From the NCBI RefSeq assembly GCF_000419525.1, contig NZ_ATTE01000001.1:4524501-4588500 (forward strand): a stretch of DNA of 64,000 bases. Reading direction: 5' to 3'. Both the position numbers and the translations under genes were made by a program. This document shows, piece by piece, positions 18,094 to 25,358 of the stretch. Source of the DNA: Leucothrix mucor DSM 2157. Its GTDB lineage: Bacteria; Pseudomonadota; Gammaproteobacteria; Thiotrichales; Thiotrichaceae. The notes below the pieces were generated by a model. That model did not search any database. It was not told where the DNA came from and saw only the letters and a list, made by a program, of their open reading frames with translations. Position 1 is the stretch's first letter, and the number at the start of each line of letters is the position of its first letter.

Positions 18094-19539
18094 TTACTGC
18101 GCAGGTGAGTGCGAGTAATCTAACTTATAAAAAATCACCCGATCAAAGTCCGTTTCTGGCTCTGGGCTGGTGTTGTTTTGAGAATAAGCGCCCGCTTTGA
18201 AGAACATAAATTCGTCTTCAACACTAAAGCCACTGTCGCGCATATCAAAGGGCTCCGCGCTAACTACGGTGCCGTCATCGCGAGTAATATCGACGTGCAA
18301 CATTGGAATGGTTTTATCGCCTTCCTGTTTGCCTTTGACTTCAATCCGGTAGCTGAAGACTTCATCAAGGGCGATACCGTCAGCAGGGTTTTCGGTGCGG
18401 TCGCTGCGCTTTCCGATAATCTCAACCCAAGTTTCTTTGCCAGTGGCAGGCTCGTGAGCAAAGTAGATCGAGCCGAATTTATTGCCCGGCAGTTTGCGGT
18501 AATACAGGCGAATTGGTTCATCATCTTTTGCGTGGATCTGCCCAATAATGACGCGACCAACTTGGTAGGCTTTACCTTGTCTAGTGACTTGATTAACCGA
18601 CAGGGTCGCATTCAAAACACCATCTACGCCGCCCGCTTTTTCCTGTGCCGACTTGGGCGCTGAGGAGAATACCCAGTTGTTTGCATTTGGGTAGCCGCCA
18701 TCAATCCGCGTGTCAATATCGTAGTTGCCTCGGCGAAGCATGCCGCGTAGTTCTGTGCGGGTGTACTTGGTGTTTTTAGAGGTTTTGGCACCCGCTGGCG
18801 TTGAGCGAAACACCATTCCACCGGTTGCAGGATCGGTATAAAAGTAGCGTGGATCAGTCCAGCCAGCGGCGAGTTCATTCTCGTAAACGCTGTCCGATTT
18901 ACCGTCGCCATCATCGTCCGCTGGCGTGGTCACATACCAGCCGAGTAGGTCGAAGTTTTTACCGGGAGGTTGGTCAGTGTGTAGTCCAAACAGACCTTTG
19001 CCTTTGCGCGCGGTAACGACCGCTTTCTCTGGTTTTTCAACCGGAGTCCCGCAGCCTGAAGCCACGACTTCAACCATGCTGTTCCAGCTATTGCTTTCGT
19101 TGCCGTTAGCGATCACTTTTACGTACTGTGCTTTCAGGTCATCAAACTCATAAGGCTCAAGTGCCAGCGTTTCACCACCGGATTGGCGCTCAGGAACGAT
19201 GGTGGTATAGGCTTTGTTATCCAATGATGCGGCAATGGAAAAGTCAGATTTACGGCTGTCGCCTTTATGCCAGGCAATGCTGAATGACTTGAGTGTTTGC
19301 TGTGCGCCCAAATCGAAAACAACGGATTTTGGTGCGCCTTGGGATTCATTTGACCAGCGAGAGTCTGGATCAAGGTTGCCATCAATTAGGTTTTCCGGAC
19401 CATGCGTTTCTTCATACAACCCATCATCCGTTGCGGAAATGATAGTCAGTGGTTCGTTACCTTCACAGGCGGTATTTGCAGAGACAGAGCTGGCACACAA
19501 AAGCAGTGCAGACAGGGCTGTCATACTAAGATGATTCAT
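18094..19539 (-). CDS. Alginate lyase, PL7 family, with N-terminal F5/8-type carbohydrate-binding domain
   Basis: A 481-residue exported enzyme. A signal peptide (to SVSANTA) is followed by a discoidin/CBM32-like domain (about residues 25-165: ENLIDGNLDPDSRWSN, VFDLGAQQTLKSFSIAWH) and a C-terminal PL7 domain. The three PL7 signatures are present: YTRTELRGM, IGQIHAKDD and FFKAGAYSQNN, which carry the catalytic Arg, Gln/His and Tyr. PL7 enzymes cleave alginate by beta-elimination. Start 19539 has GGAGGA five bases upstream; a longer start at 19599 would add 20 non-signal residues. Expression is probably controlled by the palindrome at 19569. This suggests contact with brown algae or alginate biofilms. 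Confidence 0.88.
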   Translation of the reverse strand: MNHLSMTALSALLLCASSVSANTACEGNEPLTIISATDDGLYEETHGPENLIDGNLDPDSRWSNESQGAPKSVVFDLGAQQTLKSFSIAWHKGDSRKSDFSIAASLDNKAYTTIVPERQSGGETLALEPYEFDDLKAQYVKVIANGNESNSWNSMVEVVASGCGTPVEKPEKAVVTARKGKGLFGLHTDQPPGKNFDLLGWYVTTPADDDGDGKSDSVYENELAAGWTDPRYFYTDPATGGMVFRSTPAGAKTSKNTKYTRTELRGMLRRGNYDIDTRIDGGYPNANNWVFSSAPKSAQEKAGGVDGVLNATLSVNQVTRQGKAYQVGRVIIGQIHAKDDEPIRLYYRKLPGNKFGSIYFAHEPATGKETWVEIIGKRSDRTENPADGIALDEVFSYRIEVKGKQEGDKTIPMLHVDITRDDGTVVSAEPFDMRDSGFSVEDEFMFFKAGAYSQNNTSPEPETDFDRVIFYKLDYSHSPAQ

Positions 19540-19568
19540 TAATTTCCTCCAAGAAAAATGCCATAGGT

Positions 19569-19610
19569 TTGTAAAATTAGTTTTACAAGTCACAAACATA
19601 TGTTTTACAA
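19569..19610. promoter_or_regulatory. Palindromic operator upstream of the alginate lyase gene
   Basis: TTGTAAAA-TTAG-TTTTACAA at 19569-19588 is a perfect 8-bp inverted repeat, and a third TTTTACAA half site lies at 19603-19610, 22 bases (about two helical turns) from the second. The site lies 30-70 bases upstream of the lyase start. The regulator is unknown; a GntR- or LacI-type alginate-oligomer repressor is plausible, but none is encoded nearby. Confidence 0.5.
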
Positions 19611-19807
19611 ATTTAGCATATAATTTTGAAAACTAACATACTAGAAATTATCATCGCTGCAGCGGGGTGAATTGCTCACCAAGAAATATCCAGCCTGAAT
19701 TTTCCGAAAATTTGCTTATCAAACAACGAAGAAATAACGAACCTTGAAACAGGTACGGCATGCCAGACGCGAGAGTGCGCTGGCAAGTTGATGCTGAGTA
19801 GGTTTGA

Positions 19808-19841
19808 GGCCTGAAGCGAGGCAGGGCTTGCCTCTCAGGCC
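19808..19841 (-). terminator. Strong hairpin just downstream of the 780-residue protein gene
   Basis: GGCCTGA at 19808-19814 pairs with TCAGGCC at 19835-19841, with an inner GAGGCA/TGCCTC stem. It begins nine bases beyond the stop of the leftward gene. The T-run (ATTTTT) is on the plus-strand side, so as a leftward terminator it lacks a canonical U tract; it may instead protect the mRNA end. Confidence 0.5.
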
Positions 19842-19849
19842 ATTTTTAG

Positions 19850-22192
19850 TTAACCAGAAAAGTAGTAATTGTAATCAGCGCATTGCTTAATTACGTCATT
19901 AAAATACTGCGTATCTTCATAGTCACGTATCTTTTTGAAGTTCTCCCCAAGGCCCTTTTTCTTGGCAAATTGGGTCGATTCCGGATAGCTTGTATCGTCG
20001 CCATGTGGCCAATATTTATTAAATTCAGACCCATTTTCAGCCTGTTTAATGTATAGCTCGTTTTTCTCGATTTTGGCCAATGCGTACAGCGCTTTTACCT
20101 TTAATTCCCGATCGGTTGTTTGCTGTACTACGCGCTCATAATGCTCACGCGCTTTGCTAAAATCGGTCACGCCTTTTTTCCAGGAGACGGTCGAGCGATA
20201 CGTTCTAATCAGGTTGGGGGAGTTTCCGAACCACGTCATATTGTAGTAGGCGGTTGCCAGTAAGAACTGGGCCTGTGCATCGCTTGGATCGCTGTTGGCT
20301 TGCTTCTCCAGTGCCTGCATGGTTTCAATCACTTGCAGCAGCGTGCGGGCTTTGGAAGGAACCCGATTATTACCGCTGCGTCCGGTGGTGAATGGATTGT
20401 AAGTGGTTTTAAATAACTTGTGATCGGCCGCTTCGGCAGCAGTTTTAGCTTGGTCGAATTTGCCTGCAGCGAGGTACTTTCTGGCAATCAATTCATTAGG
20501 ATCAGTCGTTGGTGTAAAGGCTTTGGTCTCAAAGTCGATCTCGCCGAATGCTTTGACAAAGTCAGCCGCCATTTTTTGCTCTAAACGGTTGGGAGACTTT
20601 TTGGTTTGCAGGGTTTGCAGCTCTTTGATTTCCTCAGCTGTAATGCCATCCAGCACAATATCCCCACGCTGCTTGGCGAGGTAGGCTTTACCGGGTTGAT
20701 TGGCGCTCACATACAGCGGCTCCAGCTTGGCGTAGGTGTAAGTCATAATGTCCTGAGTGCGGCGCTTGTAGGGATTATTGTACTCGTCCTCCCAGATATC
20801 GCTGCTGATGGATTTCTCCAGTTTTTCAGCGGCCACCAAGTCATTAGCGATAACGGTTTCACTCGCGGGGTCAATCGCCTCCAGATTTTCCAGATACACC
20901 AAGTGCTGTAGCGGCTTCACATAAGGCACGCGTAAATCATCAGGGTAGGCGGCAAGGAAAGTGCTCACATCCGCCACCGTAATGGCTTCCCCTGAGAGCT
21001 GTTTTAAGTAGACCGCAGCATAGTCGGTGAGGAATAGATCTTTGCGCTTTTTATCCTGTTTAACTTGGTCGATGAACTGGCTGAATCTAGCAAGATATTG
21101 GGTACGACGGTCGCGCAGTTTCTGTTTGGCCGCTTCCGTTTTGGCATCTTCATAGGCTTTTAGGTCATCAATCAAAACGTCTTTATTAATGCCACGAGAA
21201 GACTGCAGCCATGGCTGATCCGGGCCACCGGGAACATGGTCGGCAAACTGCACAAATTCCAATTCACGAAACAGCATCGCATCAAACCAATCGGAATCGG
21301 GAGCCAGCGCATAAACGGCTTTGAGCTCTTCCTGTGTATTGGCATTCACTCGCAAGGCGCGCACAAAATGCATCAGAGCGCGTTCATCATCATTTTTGCA
21401 CAGCGCCATTAAAGAGGCCCATTCCTCATCTGTTTTAATGCTGAAATTAAGCTGGGCCTGAAGTTTTTTAGTCTCGGTTTCCGCAAAGCGGGTGGCAAAT
21501 TGGTAGGCTGATTCCGCTCGCTTGCCGCTACGTTGCAGCGCTCCGGCGTATAGCAGGCCGGTCCAGATGGCGACTTCTTTATTCGGTTGTTGAATGTCGG
21601 CGCTTAGGCGCTCGTAGGTGCTAATGGCTTCCGGATATTGTCCGGTGTAATGCAAAATACGCACTAATAAATACGCATAACGCTGGCGTAAAAAGGCATC
21701 CTTTTCAGTTTCCAGCTGCTGGTTTATTTCGCCGATGAGTGTGTTGCCAAGCTTTAGGTTTTCAGCGCGTTGCTGTTTTAGCTCTTCTTTACTTAGCCAG
21801 CGTGAGTCGCCTTGGTCGGCAATGGGTTCTTGCTTTACTACCACGCTGAGATAGGCCTTTACCGCATCGGATTGGCTGGCCAGTTTGTCTGCGTTTCGGT
21901 CATACACAATGGCTCTGGCATCTTCCGGTGACACTTTCAGGTAGTCGGCCCACGCTTTGAGGTTATAGGTTTCGGTGGCGTTCGATTCATCGTATTCATC
22001 ACTGCTGTAAGAGCCGGGAAAATAACTGTAACGCCGCACAAAGTGCGCTTTAACTAACTCGCCATAGAGAATATCAAGGCTTTTGGAATAGTAGAAATAT
22101 TCCGGCTCATCCCAGCCGCAGGAGGAGACCGCCGTGGTAAACAAAAAACTGGCCATTAAGGTGCTTTTAAATAGCTGTTTAAGGGATTTCAT
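19850..22192 (-). CDS. Large exported TPR-like helical protein, possible lipoprotein, unknown
   Basis: A 780-residue protein with a signal peptide whose end, TTAVSSCGWDEP, could be a lipobox with Cys 25. The rest is almost all helical, with TPR-like repeats (TGQYPEAISTYERL around residue 180; DPSDAQAQFLLATAYYNM near 640; FSKAREHYERVVQQTTDRELKVKALYALAKIE near 690). No enzymatic motif is seen. It overlaps the upstream 337-residue exported protein by four bases (ATGA), so the two act together, most likely in the periplasm or at the outer membrane. Function unknown. Confidence 0.65.
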   Translation of the reverse strand: MKSLKQLFKSTLMASFLFTTAVSSCGWDEPEYFYYSKSLDILYGELVKAHFVRRYSYFPGSYSSDEYDESNATETYNLKAWADYLKVSPEDARAIVYDRNADKLASQSDAVKAYLSVVVKQEPIADQGDSRWLSKEELKQQRAENLKLGNTLIGEINQQLETEKDAFLRQRYAYLLVRILHYTGQYPEAISTYERLSADIQQPNKEVAIWTGLLYAGALQRSGKRAESAYQFATRFAETETKKLQAQLNFSIKTDEEWASLMALCKNDDERALMHFVRALRVNANTQEELKAVYALAPDSDWFDAMLFRELEFVQFADHVPGGPDQPWLQSSRGINKDVLIDDLKAYEDAKTEAAKQKLRDRRTQYLARFSQFIDQVKQDKKRKDLFLTDYAAVYLKQLSGEAITVADVSTFLAAYPDDLRVPYVKPLQHLVYLENLEAIDPASETVIANDLVAAEKLEKSISSDIWEDEYNNPYKRRTQDIMTYTYAKLEPLYVSANQPGKAYLAKQRGDIVLDGITAEEIKELQTLQTKKSPNRLEQKMAADFVKAFGEIDFETKAFTPTTDPNELIARKYLAAGKFDQAKTAAEAADHKLFKTTYNPFTTGRSGNNRVPSKARTLLQVIETMQALEKQANSDPSDAQAQFLLATAYYNMTWFGNSPNLIRTYRSTVSWKKGVTDFSKAREHYERVVQQTTDRELKVKALYALAKIEKNELYIKQAENGSEFNKYWPHGDDTSYPESTQFAKKKGLGENFKKIRDYEDTQYFNDVIKQCADYNYYFSG

Positions 22193-23202
22193 TTCGGCTG
22201 GCTCCTTGGAGAAAATTCGGTCGCGATGGTGGCAAGCTCATTCGGAGAAAAGCGTGCGGCTTCGCGGAGGGTATAAAAAATAATTTCATCGGGGTGCATG
22301 ACGGCGCTCAGTTGCTCGGCAGCGGTATGCAAGGCGTCGAGATCGACCGTATCCACCTGCAACTCATCGTCGGGGTAGAGGTAATATTCCTGCCAATAAT
22401 GCCCTTGGGTGACTTTGTAATGATTGGTTTTCAGGCGTTCGGTTTTCGCCGCATTCACCTCGGCGCTATTGGCTAATTGCACCAACTTACCTTGGCGAAT
22501 CACCCGCGTTTGCTGGTACAGCGGCAGCGCAAGATCAAGCGGCAGCGGGTAGTTTTCAAAGTTGTGCAGGTAGCGTTGGCCTTCTTCGGTATCGAGAATG
22601 TAATTGTTAATCTCAGGGTCTGTAATATCGCTCATGTTGTAATACATCAGCGCCGCTCGCGCCACCGGTGGCACGCCCGTGCGTTTGGCATATTTCACCT
22701 GATGCAGGCGTAAGGTCACGCTGATGTGTGGGTAGTCCACTTTCAGGCGCTCAAGGAATTTGAAATAGACGTCGCGGGTTTGGCCGGTCCAATCGCAATC
22801 CACCTGTAAGTGCGTATAGGTTTGCGGCGGAATGTGGGTGAGAATCTGCGCGTGAATAGCGTCCCGCGAGCCAAGCTTCAGCGCATTATTATCAATATAC
22901 ACAACCGGCGTGACGGCTACTGAGGGCGGTGTGCGGATGCTCGTTGGATTGACCGATAGCTGTTGGTTGCGATAACCAATATCCAGCAGCTTGAGGTAAA
23001 GCTGTTTGGGTGCGTAGCGTTGCAGGCTGGCAGGGTCGTCGGTGTAGCTATTGGTCCAGTGGTAATAGCTGATTTTGGCGGGCGCGTTGGTGGCTTTTAT
23101 GGCATTGGCGGGTTGCCAGTAAAGCGCTGCCATGCCGGCAAGTAGCAGGGTGAGAGCTATGGAAGTCTGGCGAAATGATCGTGAATTCAATGCGTTGGGC
23201 AT
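22189..23202 (-). CDS. Exported protein, possibly TIM-barrel / glycosidase-like, unknown
   Basis: A 337-residue protein with a signal peptide or anchor (residues 1-34, ending PANA). The mature part alternates strand- and helix-like segments (ISYYHWTNSY, VTPVVYIDN, HLQVDCDWTGQTRDVYFKFLERLK, ISVTLRLHQVKY, GVPPVARAALMYYNMSD), reminiscent of (beta/alpha)8 proteins with acidic residues at strand ends (VDCDW). I recall similar unannotated proteins paired with TPR-like partners. It is coupled to the next gene by a four-base overlap. A carbohydrate-related role is only a suggestion. Confidence 0.55.
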   Translation of the reverse strand: MPNALNSRSFRQTSIALTLLLAGMAALYWQPANAIKATNAPAKISYYHWTNSYTDDPASLQRYAPKQLYLKLLDIGYRNQQLSVNPTSIRTPPSVAVTPVVYIDNNALKLGSRDAIHAQILTHIPPQTYTHLQVDCDWTGQTRDVYFKFLERLKVDYPHISVTLRLHQVKYAKRTGVPPVARAALMYYNMSDITDPEINNYILDTEEGQRYLHNFENYPLPLDLALPLYQQTRVIRQGKLVQLANSAEVNAAKTERLKTNHYKVTQGHYWQEYYLYPDDELQVDTVDLDALHTAAEQLSAVMHPDEIIFYTLREAARFSPNELATIATEFSPRSQPK

Positions 23203-23485
23203 GGTTCCATCCGGTTGCTAGCCTCGTGCGGTGGTTTGAGTGTTTTTAAACCAATGTGCTTAGTCAGTAGTATAGGATGTTATTGGAGATTAGTGGGGGT
23301 GAGTGTGGTTTTATGCTGTGTATTTGGCTTATTGTGATTTGTGGGTGGATTCCGTATAGTTCTGTTATTAAATTAGCCAATATTGTAAATTCTAATGCTG
23401 ATCAATAGGTTGGGTGTATGCGGAGAGGCTATGTTGTTTGGACTACACGGAAGGCTATGTTGAATAATTTCCGTATAGCATACTG
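23203..23485. other. Left flank of the cassette array: repeats, candidate promoter, no integrase
   Basis: This noncoding stretch holds two kinds of direct repeat. TTCCGTATAG followed by CTGTTAT occurs at 23350-23368 and 23469-23489. AGGCTATGTTG occurs at 23426-23436 and 23452-23462, 26 bases apart. The last GTTATAC (23485-23491) is the junction where the first cassette begins. Integron attI sites carry two direct integrase-binding repeats next to such a junction, so this may be an attI remnant, but the usual neighbouring intI gene is absent. Confidence 0.35.
23333..23360 (+). promoter_or_regulatory. Candidate cassette promoter
   Basis: TTGTGA (23333-23338) and TATAGT (23355-23360) are separated by 16 bases and point into the cassette array. 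The -10 lies inside the repeated TTCCGTATAG element. A second, weaker pair (TTGTTT 23434-23439, TATGTT 23456-23461, 16-base spacer) is closer. Either could act as the common cassette promoter. Confidence 0.35.
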
Positions 23486-23506
23486 TTATACAAAAAAGGA
23501 TTTCTC

Positions 23507-24163
23507 GTGTCATCAGAATTATCTCAAGAGCTATATGCTCTTTATAAAAAATATGAATCAGATCTATACGAATTTGGAGAGAGGTCCAACGAGATAGTTC
23601 ATGGCCCTTTCCTTATATCGCCAAACGATAAATTCTCTACTTCAAAAGTCAGAGTTGTATTTATAGGCCAAGAAACTAACGGCTGGAGTTGTAAAAAAGA
23701 CATCTCAAATCAAATGGAAACGTACTCAAAGTTTAATCTTGGGGAAAAGTATGTTTCAAGCCCATTTTGGAATGTGATTAGGAAGTTTGAAAAATCTATT
23801 ATTGGAGAGACGCACTCATCATCATGGTTAAATATTAATCGATATGACGAAAATAGCAAAAAGCCATCCAATGAAAATAGAGAGCTATTATCTGGTTTAG
23901 ATACATTGCTTTTATCAGAGCTTAAAATTTTAAAGCCCGATGTCACCATATTTTTAACTGGTCATAGTTATGATAGTAGAATCATTCCTCTGCTCAGCGC
24001 TCAAAAGACAAGCATAGGTGAATTCGATCAAAAGCAAGTATGTGAAATGATAACAAACTCTATAGGTGGTCGGGTATTTAGAACCTATCACCCAAATTAT
24101 TTAAGGCGCTCTGGCCTTGAGAGCAGAGTAATTTCAGAAATTTGCTCTCAAGTAAATGTATAA
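23507..24163 (+). CDS. Cassette A gene: unknown protein with UDG-like motifs
   Basis: A 218-residue soluble protein starting at GTG 23507 with AAAAGGA seven bases upstream. It contains VVFIGQETNGWSC (about residues 48-60), LKPDVTIFLTGHSYD and a late RTYHPNYLRR. A Gly-Gln-Glu loop and a His-Pro loop in this order recall the uracil-DNA glycosylase-like superfamily, including many uncharacterised cassette proteins, but this is weak evidence. The last bases run into the attC site. Codon use is AT-rich, unlike the neighbouring chromosomal genes. Confidence 0.6.
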   Translation: MSSELSQELYALYKKYESDLYEFGERSNEIVHGPFLISPNDKFSTSKVRVVFIGQETNGWSCKKDISNQMETYSKFNLGEKYVSSPFWNVIRKFEKSIIGETHSSSWLNINRYDENSKKPSNENRELLSGLDTLLLSELKILKPDVTIFLTGHSYDSRIIPLLSAQKTSIGEFDQKQVCEMITNSIGGRVFRTYHPNYLRRSGLESRVISEICSQVNV

Positions 24164-24238
24164 CAAGGCAATTAAAAATCGCCCACAAAAACACGCGGGC
24201 TGGACTCGCTCCGCTCGCCTTTTATTGCGGCGTTATAT
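24158..24238 (+). other. attC site 1 (end of cassette A)
   Basis: The left core is GTATAAC (24158-24164) and the right core GTTATAT (24232-24238). Inside, GCAATTAAAA on the left pairs with TTTTATTGC on the right with one unpaired base, the extrahelical-base pattern of folded attC bottom strands. A GC-rich middle (GCCC...GGGC and CTCGCTCCGCTCGCC) forms the apex. Length 81 bases. Confidence 0.85.
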
Positions 24239-24255
24239 TTTTTAGGAGGCATTAT

Positions 24256-24423
24256 ATGTTCGGTTGGTTGTTCAGTCTATTCACCTGGCTAACTGAGTTA
24301 TGGGGAAAAGTCCCAGAACCCGTTAAAGAAAAAATTATTTATATGATCGTCGAAACACTTGATATGATATTTAGAGAGTTTTTCCGTTCAAAGAAAAAAG
24401 GGCAGGAAACAAATAATGAGTAA
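24256..24423 (+). CDS. Cassette B first gene: small amphipathic membrane-associated protein
   Basis: A 55-residue protein with AGGAGG seven bases upstream of its ATG. The N-terminus is Trp/Phe-rich (MFGWLFSLFTWLTELWGKVP), followed by KEKIIYMIVETLDMIFREFF and a Lys-rich tail. This looks like a small amphipathic helix-turn-helix that may associate with membrane. Similar short proteins occur in other cassettes as far as I recall. It overlaps the second gene by eight bases. A longer frame starting at 24142 merely reads through the attC site and is rejected. Confidence 0.6.
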   Translation: MFGWLFSLFTWLTELWGKVPEPVKEKIIYMIVETLDMIFREFFRSKKKGQETNNE

Positions 24424-24715
24424 TTTTAGAGATTTTGTGAAATCCAGAACAGGGCAAAAAATGATTAGCTCTTCTTCAGCTCAAGGTTTAACTACTCAAA
24501 TAAGCGGAACTTTGGCTACTACGGGGTTAAGTATATCTAGCAATGATAGAGAAAAATTTTCATCTGAAGTTGTACAAGTCGCTAATAGTGACGAAGTTCT
24601 AACTGAGTTAAGCGAATCAATTGGTGATCCAAAAGAAAATGAAAGCGAAGATGAATTTGTTGAGCGTGCGAAATCTACTCTCGCAAAGATATTGAAAAAT
24701 AAGTTAATAAAATAA
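24416..24715 (+). CDS. Cassette B second gene: small acidic helical protein, unknown
   Basis: A 99-residue soluble protein, Ser/Thr-rich at the N-terminus (ISSSSAQGLTTQISGTLATTGLSISSNDREKF), then acidic and helical (GDPKENESEDEFVERAKSTLAKILKNKLIK). It is translationally coupled to the 55-residue protein, so the cassette carries a two-gene module. A toxin-antitoxin or effector-immunity pair is possible, but nothing in the sequence proves it. Confidence 0.55.
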   Translation: MSNFRDFVKSRTGQKMISSSSAQGLTTQISGTLATTGLSISSNDREKFSSEVVQVANSDEVLTELSESIGDPKENESEDEFVERAKSTLAKILKNKLIK

Positions 24716-24787
24716 ATATAACAAGCCACTGCACTCGGAAATTTTACTCGCTTGGCTCCCAAAATTCCGGTGAGTGGGGCGTTATAC
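24716..24787 (+). other. attC site 2 (end of cassette B)
   Basis: The left core is ATATAAC (24716-24722) and the right core GTTATAC (24781-24787). The arms GCCACT...CGGAAATTTT and AAAATTCCGGTGAGTGGGGC pair with small interruptions, giving a hairpin with extrahelical bases. Length 72 bases. Confidence 0.85.
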
Positions 24788-24799
24788 GAAAGGAAGATA

Positions 24800-25229
24800 A
24801 TGAGTATTGAGCAAGAATTTTCTGAATACCAGGATATCTGGGACGATTGTAATCTTGGCTATGTCATTTGTGAGAACAAGTCAGGGCTATCTGGCCTTCC
24901 AGCTATAAACGAAATTATTTCAAAAAAATGCTAGATTCAATTCCTACAAGAGTGGCATCAGCCAGCGTATTGAAAATGAGGCGCAAAGGCTTTTTTTTGA
25001 AATGACCAACGAAGCTATTTCTATGTCATATGGAGATCACAGGCAACTCTCGGATGATGAATTATACAGACTATTTTATTCGTTTATCAGATCTGTTGGT
25101 GATGGTGAGTTCTTTACCAACTTTTCTGATGACGGCTGGTTTTCATTAACGAAGCATACTCGTGATAGTTTGTTTTGTTTAGTTGGTAAAGAAAAAATTG
25201 GTATGTGGTTTAGCTATGATGACGAGTAA
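24800..25229 (+). pseudogene. Cassette C gene split by a frameshift in an A7 run
   Basis: The frame from ATG 24800 (AAGGAAG just upstream) gives 44 residues and stops at 24932-24934 just after a run of seven A (24922-24928). Removing one A continues smoothly into a second frame (RFNSYKSGISQRIENEAQRLFFEMTNEA...) that runs to the stop at 25227-25229, making one protein of about 142 residues. The second part alone could start at ATG 25002. The restored protein is soluble and acidic, of unknown family. The break may be a real inactivating indel, a slippage site or a sequencing error. Confidence 0.65.
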
Positions 25230-25231
25230 TT

Positions 25232-25350
25232 GTATAACAAGGCTTTGCAGTCCGGCAGCGCAGGCGGTGTCGAATTGTGTGCATGGTCGTACCGCCCATT
25301 TTTACACACAATACGCCCCACATGCACTGCGGTAGAAAGCGGCGTTGGAT
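25232..25350 (+). other. attC site 3 (end of cassette C), long form
   Basis: The left core is GTATAAC (25232-25238) and the right core GTTGGAT (25344-25350), which fits GTTRRRY but is not the complement of the left core. That is expected when the next cassette supplies the last six bases. The inside is highly palindromic: GAATTGTGTG pairs with CACACAATAC, and GGCGGT with ACCGCC. At 119 bases it is the length of Vibrio-type repeats. Confidence 0.82.
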
Positions 25351-25358
25351 GCTCCATT

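Larger units (their letters stand above)
19540..19849. other. Intergenic region between alginate lyase and unknown exported-protein operon
   Basis: About 310 bases without a gene. It holds the lyase promoter and operator (19569-19610), an AT-rich stretch, and a strong hairpin next to the left end of the 780-residue protein gene. No open frame of interest is seen. Confidence 0.5.
23485..25350 (+). mobile_element. Integron gene-cassette array without integrase (CALIN-type)
   Basis: Three consecutive units each end in an attC-type recombination site with TATAAC at the left edge and GTTATAY or GTTGGAT at the right edge. Cassette A spans 23486-24232, B 24233-24781, and C 24782-25344. All genes face right, the usual orientation toward a promoter at the left end. 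The attC sites differ in length (81, 72 and 119 bases), as in chromosomal integrons of marine gammaproteobacteria. No intI gene exists in the window. The region is AT-rich against its flanks, consistent with transfer. Confidence 0.8.

Noticed and set aside
18178-18663. 161-codon plus-strand frame inside the alginate lyase gene
   Set aside because: Shadow frame opposite a PL7 domain with all signature motifs.
24142-24255. Open frame through attC 1 fused to the 55-residue cassette protein
   Set aside because: It translates the attC site; a strong ribosome-binding site precedes the ATG at 24256.
25230-25358. Open frame through attC 3 fused to the membrane protein
   Set aside because: The first 43 codons are the palindromic attC site; the ATG at 25359 fits the cassette structure.
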